From a bacterium (GTDB taxonomy: Bacteria; Verrucomicrobiota; Kiritimatiellia; RFP12; UBA1067), in the NCBI GenBank assembly GCA_025360845.1, contig JANYBJ010000260.1, forward strand, positions 1-57,242: a stretch of 57,242 nt of DNA, in the 5' to 3' direction. Numbering within the stretch: position 1 is the stretch's first letter; each line of letters begins with the position of its first letter. Of this stretch, positions 25,380 to 32,150 are shown one piece after another. A program made the position numbers and the translations under genes. Below the pieces are notes generated by a model. The model searched no databases and was not told the DNA's origin. It was given only the letters and a program-made list of their open reading frames with translations.

Positions 25380-27686
25380 TTAGAAGAGCTCTTGCTGCTG
25401 GAAGGGAGTCGTGGCCGTGGTCTTTGAAGATGGTTTGGGTGAGGGCCGTTTGGCTTCCGGCGTCCTGGCGGGTGTGCCGGAGAGGAGGGCGAGAAGACCA
25501 GCTTCATCGAGAATCTCGGTGCCGAGGCTGCGGGCCTTGGTGATTTTGGCCGCGCCCGCCTCTGCGCCGGCCACGAGGTAGCGGGTGTTCTTGGAGACCG
25601 CCTCCTGCACGATGCCGCCTGCGGCTTTGATCTTGGCGGCGTAGTCGCCGCGCGGCAGCGAGAGCGTGCCGGTCAGGACAAAGGTGACGCCGGCCAGCGG
25701 CGCGTCGGCCGCGGCTGAGGCTTTCGGTTTGGCATGCGGGTCGATGCCTAAAGCGAGCAGACGTTCGAGATAGCGCTTGCCGTAAGCGGAGGCGAAAAAG
25801 TTCAGCACGGCCTTAGCCGCTTCAGTCTTGATGACGCAACTGTACTGGGTCGGCAACGCGGTTGCGGGAGTTTTCGTGGCCACGCCTGCGGCGACCAAGT
25901 CATCGCCCAGCACGCCGATCTCGCCGCAGATGCGGTTGAAGCGCGTCTGGCGCTCCTCGCGCTCGGCGTCGTCTTTGGGCCGGTTGAGCGTGGAGCGCGG
26001 ATTGACGGCTGCGGCTAAATCGTAGAGTTCGTTGAGCCGCAGAACGGCAGTGAGTGTCGGCGAATCCGGGAGTTCCGAAAAACGCTTGTGGGCGGAGGCG
26101 ATCTGCTCGGCCACGGTGACGCCGACGTTGGGGATGCCGGTGGCGAAGAGCCAACGGTCAAGGGTCAGCGTCCTTGCCGCCTCAAGCGCCTCCAAAGCGG
26201 TCTGCGCGTTCTTGCCGAACTTACGCGTGCCGGCGGTCCCGTCGCCGATCCGGAAATCTTCCAGTTGCTGCAGGGTGAGCGCGAAGAGGTCGAGCGGGTC
26301 CTTGACCCACTCCTGCGCCACGAGGGCTTCGGCGACCTTGCCTCCGACGGCGCGGATGTCGAGCGCGTCGCGCGAGGCGAAGTGCTCGAGGCGTCCGACG
26401 CGCTGGGCGGGGCAGGCGGGGTTGGTGCAGCGGTGTGCGACCTCGTCGCCGATGCGTGCGGCCGCGCCGCCGCACTCGGGGCAGGCCGAGGGCATGGCGA
26501 AGACGGTTTCGGTGCCGTCGCGCTTCTCGGTGAGGACGCTCTCGATGGCCGGGATGACGTCGCCGGCTTTGACGACCCAGACGCGGTCGCCGACGCGGAT
26601 GTCCTTGCGGGCGATCTCGTCGGCGTTGTGCAGCGTGGCGCGGGCGATCTCGGAACCGGCGAGCAGCACGGGCTCGAGTTCCGCGACAGGGGTGAGGACG
26701 CCGGTGCGGCCGACCTGCACGGTGATTTTCCAGATGCGGGTTTCGGCGCGTTCGGGCTCGTACTTGAACGCCCGGGCCCAGCGCGGCGATTTGGCGGTGG
26801 AGCCGAGAAGCGGGTAGAGGTCGCGGCGGTTGACCTTGACGACCGCGCCGTCAATCTCGAAGGGGAAGCTGTGGCGCTGGGCTTCGAGTTCGTCGATGGC
26901 GGCGAGCACGGCGTGGATGTCCACGCAGAGGCGCTGCCACGGCGGGGTTTTGAAACCCCAATCGGCGAACTGTTTGAGCATGCCGCCGTGGGTGGTGAAC
27001 GTGGCGCCTTTGACCGAACCTGCGGCATAGATGACTGCATCGAGCGGACGTCGGGCGACCTCGCGCGGGTCGAGCTGCTTGAGCGAGCCGGCGGCGGCGT
27101 TGCGCGGGTTCATGAAGGGCTCTCGCCCCGCCTCCTCTTCGCGGCGGTTGAGCTCGGCGAAGCCTGTCCGGGTCATGTAGACCTCGCCGCGCACTTCGAG
27201 CAGTTCGGGGGCCTCCGTGAGGGAGAGGGGAATGGAGCGGATCGTCTTGACGTTGGCGGTGATGTCGTCGCCGACCTCGCCGTTGCCGCGCGTGGCGGAC
27301 CGGGTGATGGCGCCGTTCTCATAGAGCAGGGAGAAGGCCACGCCGTCGATCTTGGGTTCTACCACATAGTCCCAGACCTCGCCGGGAAGCTGTCGGCGCA
27401 GGAAGGCGTCAAAATCGATAAGATCGACGCGGGAGTGGGTTTTGTCGAGACTCATCATGGCCGGGTTATGGCGCACCTGCTTGAAGGCGGAGAGAGGCGC
27501 GCCGCCGACCCGCTGCGTGGGGGAATCGGGGGTGAGCCACTCGGGATGCGCACGCTCGAGGGCCTCCAGCTCGCGGTAGAGCGCGTCATAGTCGGCGTCG
27601 CCGATCTCGGGACGCGCCTCGACATAATAGAGACGGTCGTGGCGGCGGATTTCGGCACGGAGGTGATGGAGGCGTGTTAAAGACAT
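25380..27686 (-). CDS. ligA: NAD-dependent DNA ligase LigA
   Basis: A 768-residue cytosolic ligase sealing nicks in replication and repair with NAD+. Order of parts: Ia-like start with YYVEARPEIGDADYD, adenylation Lys112 in EPKIDG, the OB fold, a Zn finger (CPECGG ... HRCTNPACPAQ), helix-hairpin-helix region and C-terminal BRCT (LAGVTFVLTGTLSLPRGDY). It is about 100 residues longer than typical (about 670). The excess lies between the helix-hairpin-helix repeats and BRCT, plus a Pro/Ser-rich tail ending QQQELF. It follows the patatin-like gene by 17 bases and is probably in the same operon. Confidence 0.95.
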   Translation of the reverse strand: MSLTRLHHLRAEIRRHDRLYYVEARPEIGDADYDALYRELEALERAHPEWLTPDSPTQRVGGAPLSAFKQVRHNPAMMSLDKTHSRVDLIDFDAFLRRQLPGEVWDYVVEPKIDGVAFSLLYENGAITRSATRGNGEVGDDITANVKTIRSIPLSLTEAPELLEVRGEVYMTRTGFAELNRREEEAGREPFMNPRNAAAGSLKQLDPREVARRPLDAVIYAAGSVKGATFTTHGGMLKQFADWGFKTPPWQRLCVDIHAVLAAIDELEAQRHSFPFEIDGAVVKVNRRDLYPLLGSTAKSPRWARAFKYEPERAETRIWKITVQVGRTGVLTPVAELEPVLLAGSEIARATLHNADEIARKDIRVGDRVWVVKAGDVIPAIESVLTEKRDGTETVFAMPSACPECGGAAARIGDEVAHRCTNPACPAQRVGRLEHFASRDALDIRAVGGKVAEALVAQEWVKDPLDLFALTLQQLEDFRIGDGTAGTRKFGKNAQTALEALEAARTLTLDRWLFATGIPNVGVTVAEQIASAHKRFSELPDSPTLTAVLRLNELYDLAAAVNPRSTLNRPKDDAEREERQTRFNRICGEIGVLGDDLVAAGVATKTPATALPTQYSCVIKTEAAKAVLNFFASAYGKRYLERLLALGIDPHAKPKASAAADAPLAGVTFVLTGTLSLPRGDYAAKIKAAGGIVQEAVSKNTRYLVAGAEAGAAKITKARSLGTEILDEAGLLALLSGTPARTPEAKRPSPKPSSKTTATTPFQQQELF

Positions 27687-27699
27687 GGAGTAAAAATGA

Positions 27700-27734
27700 G
27701 GAGTTAGGAGGTGGGAGTTTGGAGTTTCTGGAGT
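27700..27734 (+). repeat. Heptamer repeat forming the 3' end of the patatin-like gene
   Basis: Units GGAGTTA, GGAGGTG, GGAGTTT, GGAGTTT, then CTGGAGT. Read on the minus strand they encode the last residues LQKLQTPTS and the TAA stop at 27704-27706. Confidence 0.6.
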
Positions 27735-28654
27735 TGAGGCAGGACCTCGTCGACGGCACGGATGCCTGCGGCGATGGCTTCGGGACCGCGTTGGAACTCG
27801 AGCGTCATGATGTCACCGACTTCGGGTTGGATGAGGATGTTTGGCGGGTTGAGAGCGAGTTCGCGGCGGGTGATCTGGTTTTCAACCAAACGGAACGAAC
27901 GGGTGAGCACGTCGAAGATGGAGAGGTCCGCGCATTTTTTCGGGGTCATCCAGCGGTGTGAGGTTTTAAGCGCGGGCGTTGCCCCTTGCGGCATGAGTTT
28001 GCTCAGGGAGTCAAGCAGTTGGGTGATACGCTGGGTCGGACTTGCCGGTCGCGGATAATCCAAAGGCGTGATTTTTTTTGGCGAGGCGCGAAGATTGACG
28101 TCAACGGCAATCACGAAATCGGCTCCCATGGCGCGGCACACGGTAACGGGAAGGGGGTTGACGAGACCGCCGTCGACGAGATGATGACCGTTCATAAGGG
28201 TTGTGGTGAAGATGCCGGGGATGCCTATGCTGGCGCGGATCGCATCGAACAGATTCCCCGACTGGAGGACGATCTCCTTTTCGGTTTCAATGTCGGTGGC
28301 GACGGCGGCGTAAGGGATTCGGAGGCTGGAGATCGCACGAACGGGGATAATGCTTTTCAGCAGCAGCATGACGTTTTTGCCGGTCAGAAGGCCGGAGCGC
28401 GGGAAACTGCCCTCCAGGAAGAGCTGGGCCACCTGCTTCCAATCGAGTTGGGCTGCCAGCTCCTCCATGGTTTCGATGCTGTCGGAGGCGTAGAGGGCCG
28501 CGGCGATCGCACCGGCACTCGTGCCGGCAATGCAGTGCGGACGGATTCCCAATTCATGGAGCCTGCGCAGAACGCCGATGTGCGCCCAGCCGCGCGCCCC
28601 GCCGCTGCCGAGCACGAGGCCGATTGTGTTCGGATGGGAGGGCGAGGGAGGCAT
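27704..28654 (-). CDS. Patatin-like phospholipase family protein (RssA-like)
   Basis: A protein of about 316 residues with the patatin Ser-Asp dyad: GSGGARGWAHIG oxyanion loop, nucleophile GTSAG, and DGG in HLVDGGLVNPLP. Such bacterial proteins are lipid acyl hydrolases; a specific substrate is not known. No signal peptide is present. The last nine codons and the stop come from a heptamer repeat. ATG 28654 leaves 2 bases after the preceding stop. GTG 28660 would overlap it by 4 bases and is also possible. It sits between an ExbD-like lipoprotein gene and ligA in one minus-strand run. Confidence 0.85.
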   Translation of the reverse strand: MPPSPSHPNTIGLVLGSGGARGWAHIGVLRRLHELGIRPHCIAGTSAGAIAAALYASDSIETMEELAAQLDWKQVAQLFLEGSFPRSGLLTGKNVMLLLKSIIPVRAISSLRIPYAAVATDIETEKEIVLQSGNLFDAIRASIGIPGIFTTTLMNGHHLVDGGLVNPLPVTVCRAMGADFVIAVDVNLRASPKKITPLDYPRPASPTQRITQLLDSLSKLMPQGATPALKTSHRWMTPKKCADLSIFDVLTRSFRLVENQITRRELALNPPNILIQPEVGDIMTLEFQRGPEAIAAGIRAVDEVLPQLQKLQTPTS

Positions 28655-28656
28655 GA

Positions 28657-29007
28657 TCACTTGGTCTCTTTTGGGACGACTGCGGAGGCTTTGCGTTTTT
28701 TGACGAAAATGGTGCGGGTATAGCCGCCGCGCACCAGCTCGGCGGAAACGGTACCCATGACCGCGCGGTCGGGGTTGTCGGGGATCAGGATGGTGACCTC
28801 TTGGGTGCGCTCGAAACCGGCGGCCTTGACTGCGGAGACGATTTTGCCGGGTTTCATGCGTTCCTTGTTGAAGAAAACGGTCCCGGACTCGTCGATGGTG
28901 ATTTCAGGCACGCGGGTGTTCTTGATGACGCGCGAACTGGTGCAGCCATTCCAACAGAGGAAGGCGGTGATGACAAGCGCGAAGGATAAGATAGTGTGTG
29001 TACGCAT
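28657..29007 (-). CDS. Small lipoprotein with ExbD/TolR-like domain
   Basis: A 116-residue protein with a hydrophobic signal ending at Cys-containing LCWNGC, a weak lipobox. The mature part (VPEITIDESGTVFFN ... VTILIPDNPDRAVMGTVSAELVRGGY) has the beta-alpha-beta pattern of the ExbD/TolR periplasmic domain. The membrane helix with the Asp of true ExbD is missing, so it would not work as a proton-channel subunit. The role is unknown. It is the first gene of the run lipoprotein, patatin-like protein, ligA. Confidence 0.6.
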   Translation of the reverse strand: MRTHTILSFALVITAFLCWNGCTSSRVIKNTRVPEITIDESGTVFFNKERMKPGKIVSAVKAAGFERTQEVTILIPDNPDRAVMGTVSAELVRGGYTRTIFVKKRKASAVVPKETK

Positions 29008-29209
29008 AAGTTCTCCAAAGGAAAGAGAAACTTTAACATAACCGGATAATGGGTGTCACAAAAAATCGGTTTGAGCTAGACGGGGAGGGTGGATTCTGGT
29101 AAAAACATGCCTCCTTTTTCACCGGTTGAGGTGGAAAGAGTGTTCTCGTACGGGCTATCACGGCTGACTGCCCTGCGGGTTCAGGCTTCAAACAAGGAAG
29201 AGGTAAATC

Positions 29210-29407
29210 ATGCCTACCATGAAGACCAAGAAATCCGCGACCAAGCGGATTAAAATGTCGGCCACGGGTAAAGTGATGCGCTCACAGGGTGGCAAGTCCC
29301 ACCTGAACGGCTACAAGCCGCGTGGGCGTAAGCGTAATCTCCGTGGTACCACTGTTGGTGATGTAACGTTTGCCAAGACCGCGGCGCGTATGCTGCAAGG
29401 CACCTAA
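29210..29407 (+). CDS. rpmI: 50S ribosomal protein L35
   Basis: A 65-residue, strongly basic protein with the L35 pattern MKTKKSATKRIKMSATGKVMR and HLNGYKPRGRKRNLRG. AAGGAAGAGG lies about 7 bases before the ATG. It is followed 15 bases later by rplT, the usual order. infC, which often precedes, is not here. The 202 bases upstream hold no gene and no leader structure I can support. Confidence 0.95.
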   Translation: MPTMKTKKSATKRIKMSATGKVMRSQGGKSHLNGYKPRGRKRNLRGTTVGDVTFAKTAARMLQGT

Positions 29408-29422
29408 CCAGGAGATTGTGTC

Positions 29423-29779
29423 ATGTCAAGAGTCACGAATGCACCCGCGTCCAGAGAGCGCCGGCGTCGGCGCTTGGAACTCGCGAAAGGTTTTCACGGG
29501 TCCCGCAGCAAACTTTTCCGCCAGGCCACCGAGGCCGTTTCCCGCGCGCAGCGGCTGGCGACGATTCACCGCAAGGATCGCAAGCGCGAGTTTCGCGGCC
29601 TGTGGATCGCCCGCATCAACGCGGCGGTTCGCCTCCAAGGAATGACCTACAGCCGCTTCATCGAGGGGTTGCTCAAGGCCGGCGTCGTGGTCAACCGCAA
29701 GATGCTTTCCGAAATCGCGATTGCGGATGCGGAAGGTTTTAAGGCGCTGGTCGAAAAGGCGCGCGCCGCGCTCGTGTAA
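29423..29779 (+). CDS. rplT: 50S ribosomal protein L20
   Basis: A 118-residue rRNA-binding protein of the large subunit. Typical elements are RERRRRRLELAKGFHGSRSKLFRQA in the basic N-terminal helix and RDFRGLWI-like KREFRGLWIARINAA, with MTYSRFIEGLLKAGVVVNRKMLSEIA in the globular part. The length is normal. AGGAG precedes the ATG. It ends the rpmI-rplT unit and is followed by an intrinsic terminator. Confidence 0.97.
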   Translation: MSRVTNAPASRERRRRRLELAKGFHGSRSKLFRQATEAVSRAQRLATIHRKDRKREFRGLWIARINAAVRLQGMTYSRFIEGLLKAGVVVNRKMLSEIAIADAEGFKALVEKARAALV

Positions 29780-29806
29780 GACGAGACGACCACGTGCTTC
29801 AGCTTG

Positions 29807-29846
29807 AAAATGACCGTTCCCCTTGCGGGAGCGGTCATTTTTTTTG
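29807..29846 (+). terminator. Rho-independent terminator after rplT
   Basis: A 14-base stem (AAAATGACCGTTCC with GGAGCGGTCATTTT, one G-U pair), 7-base loop CCTTGCG and a run of eight or more T. It separates rpmI-rplT from pheS. Confidence 0.9.
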
Positions 29847-29859
29847 GTCAAGATGCAAA

Positions 29860-29888
29860 TTGATTTCGGGGGGTGTTTGGCATAAACT
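29860..29888 (+). promoter_or_regulatory. Probable pheS promoter
   Basis: TTGATT (29860-29865), 17-base spacer, TAAACT (29883-29888). It lies just after the rplT terminator. It would transcribe pheS, the restriction-modification pair and pheT together. Confidence 0.4.
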
Positions 29889-29923
29889 GATGCCTCAATT
29901 TTCAGACGGAAAGCGAAGGGGTT

Positions 29924-30940
29924 ATGACACTTGCGGAATTGGATGTGCAGCAGGCGCAATCGTTGAGCGAGGCGGACGCGGCGGCGGACGCGGCCGCTCT
30001 GGAACAGGTGCGTATCCGCTATCTCGGACGCAACGGGCTTTTGCCTGCGGTCGTGAAGCAGATGAAGGACGTGCCAGCCGCAGAGCGGCCGGAGTTCGGC
30101 AAGCGCACGAACGCCTGGCGTGCCGCTCTCGAGGCTGCTTTGTCCGAACGTCTGGCGAGCGTCGGCACGGCGAAGAAAGAGGAGAGCGCGTTTGACTGCA
30201 CGTTGCCGGGTCGTTGGTTCGCGCCAGGCGCAAAGCATCCGGTCTCGCGCGTGATCGAAGAGACGGCCGCGATTTTCGCGCGCCTCGGTTTCACCGTGGC
30301 GGACGGGCCGGACATCGAGAACCGGTTCAACAATTTCACGGCGCTCAACACGCCCGCGCACCATCCGTCGATGGATGCGTCCGACACCTTCTGGCTGACC
30401 GACGACCTGCTGCTGCGCACGCAGACCTCGCCGGTGCAGATCCGCATGATGACGCAGTACAAGCCGCCGGTGCGCATCATCACGCCGGGGCGCACCTACC
30501 GACGCGACACGACCGACGCGACGCACAGCGCGAACTTCCATCAGATCGAAGGGCTGTATGTGGACACGCAGCCGGTTTCGCTGGCCGACCTAAAATCCAC
30601 GCTCGCGTACTACGCCAAAGAGATGATGGGTTCCAAGGCGGGCGTGCGTTTCCGGCCGCACTTCTTCCCCTTCACCGAGCCGAGCGTGGAGGTGGACTTC
30701 TCCTGTCACGTGTGTGCCGGCAAGGGCTGCCGCGTCTGTAAGATGAGCGGCTGGATCGAGATCGCGGGCGCGGGCATGGTGGATCCGCGCGTCTTCAACT
30801 TTGTGGGCTACGATCCCGAGCAGGTGTATGGGTATGCCTTCGGTTTCGGCGTGGAGCGTATCGCGATGATCAAATACGGCATACCCGATATCCGCTGGCT
30901 GTACGAGAACGACACGCGCTTCCTGAGTCAGTTGGCGTAA
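29924..30940 (+). CDS. pheS: Phenylalanyl-tRNA synthetase alpha subunit
   Basis: A 338-residue class II synthetase subunit, working as an alpha2-beta2 enzyme with PheT to charge tRNA-Phe. An N-terminal coiled-coil region for tRNA (1 to about 85) precedes motif 1 (HPVSRVIEETAAIFARLGF), motif 2 (GRTYRRDTTDATHSANFHQIEGL) and motif 3 (GFGVERIAMIKYGI). Four Cys at CHVCAGKGCRVC may bind zinc. AAGCGAAGGGG precedes the ATG. It is normally adjacent to pheT, but here nearly 4 kb of foreign-looking DNA separates them. Confidence 0.97.
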   Translation: MTLAELDVQQAQSLSEADAAADAAALEQVRIRYLGRNGLLPAVVKQMKDVPAAERPEFGKRTNAWRAALEAALSERLASVGTAKKEESAFDCTLPGRWFAPGAKHPVSRVIEETAAIFARLGFTVADGPDIENRFNNFTALNTPAHHPSMDASDTFWLTDDLLLRTQTSPVQIRMMTQYKPPVRIITPGRTYRRDTTDATHSANFHQIEGLYVDTQPVSLADLKSTLAYYAKEMMGSKAGVRFRPHFFPFTEPSVEVDFSCHVCAGKGCRVCKMSGWIEIAGAGMVDPRVFNFVGYDPEQVYGYAFGFGVERIAMIKYGIPDIRWLYENDTRFLSQLA

Positions 30941-31019
30941 TTATGATAACCAATACAGAAGATTCTTATGACATGATTAATATGATTGGTTCCGGCTATG
31001 CCGAGTCAGGCGTTATCGT

Positions 31020-32150
31020 GTGCTGGCAATGGTGAAGAAAAACACAGTTTATTCGTCGGCGAAAAAGCAAGGCACCACACGTCTTTCTGAGGTGACCGTT
31101 TTTGCGTTAACTCACTTGCGCCGGATCATTAATGCAACTGCTATACGCGAAGTGGCAGGTAAGGATCCGACTGAAGTGCACGGTTTGTTTCAGAAGGCTG
31201 GTTATACCGTCTTGACCCAACGGGAATGCCCTAACCTTCTTGTGGCGGGACAGATATTGCTCTGGCCTGCGGATGAGACCGTCCCGGATGTCCATCCGTC
31301 TTCGCCGCTCTCACCGGCTTATGATCCGAATGATGGACGCCTCTTTAAACCGGAACGGATGTTGACCAAAACCGCTTTGGAGAATGCGTTGTTCGAAGGG
31401 GATTGTTTGGATATTTTGCCGTGCTTCCCGTCGCATAGTATTGACTTAATTCTTTGCGATTTGCCTTACGGTACCACGCAAAACAAATGGGACAGCGTTA
31501 TTCCGCTTGAATTGCTATGGAAACAATACAAGCGTATTCTGAAGCCTAACGGTGTGGTCGTGTTGACAGCTCAAGGATTGTTTACGGCCAAGGTGATAAT
31601 GAGTAACGAGACTTGGTTTAAGTACAAGATCGTATGGGAAAAGTCCAAGCCGACCAACTTTCTGAATGCAAAAAAGCAGCCGCTTAGAAAGCATGAGGAT
31701 GTCTGCGTTTTTTATGCTAAACAACCAGTCTACCATCCCGAGATGAGCCAGGGATTGCCTTACGACAAAGGCATCAGGAAAAACCAGTTGTCCGGAAGTT
31801 ACGGCGATTTTCTGCCGGCGCGGGTACAGAGCAGTGGCGCACGCTATCCGACCGATGTGGTGTATTTTAAAACGGCAGAAAGCGAAGGGTCAGTTTGGCA
31901 CCCCACTCAGAAACCGATTGAACTGGGGCGGTATCTGGTTCGGACTTTCACTGATCCGGGAGCTTTGGTACTGGACAACGCCTTTGGGAGCGGAAGCTTT
32001 CTGGTCGCTGCCGCATTGGAAGGTAGGCAATATGTCGGCGTCGAGCGGAATCTGGATGTGCATTTATTTAAGCGCGTACAGATTGATTATGTTGGCGTCG
32101 CACGGCAGAGAATTAAGCAGGTCGTGGAGAATAGGAAAAGTGCCTTATGA
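31020..32150 (+). CDS. DNA methyltransferase, beta class (N6-adenine or N4-cytosine)
   Basis: A 376-residue site-specific DNA methylase using S-adenosylmethionine. Motif IV is DLPYG (147-151, a variant of DPPY). Motif X is WHPTQKPIEL (about 293-302), and motif I AFGSGSF (321-327) comes near the C-terminus. The order IV, X, I defines the beta class. The first 115 residues form an extra domain with no recognised family. Codon use is visibly AT-richer than pheS and pheT. It overlaps the next gene in ATGA, so the two form one restriction-modification unit. GTG 31020 or ATG 31029 may start it; neither has a clear ribosome-binding site. Confidence 0.86.
   Translation: MLAMVKKNTVYSSAKKQGTTRLSEVTVFALTHLRRIINATAIREVAGKDPTEVHGLFQKAGYTVLTQRECPNLLVAGQILLWPADETVPDVHPSSPLSPAYDPNDGRLFKPERMLTKTALENALFEGDCLDILPCFPSHSIDLILCDLPYGTTQNKWDSVIPLELLWKQYKRILKPNGVVVLTAQGLFTAKVIMSNETWFKYKIVWEKSKPTNFLNAKKQPLRKHEDVCVFYAKQPVYHPEMSQGLPYDKGIRKNQLSGSYGDFLPARVQSSGARYPTDVVYFKTAESEGSVWHPTQKPIELGRYLVRTFTDPGALVLDNAFGSGSFLVAAALEGRQYVGVERNLDVHLFKRVQIDYVGVARQRIKQVVENRKSAL

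Noticed and set aside
26088..27680. Long open frame antisense to ligA
   Set aside because: It is Gly/Asp/Val/Glu-rich, as expected for the opposite strand of a high-GC gene, and ligA has all its motifs.
30973..31035. Short open frame before the methylase as a leader or control peptide
   Set aside because: About 20 codons with no ribosome-binding site and no helix-turn-helix; nothing distinguishes it from chance.
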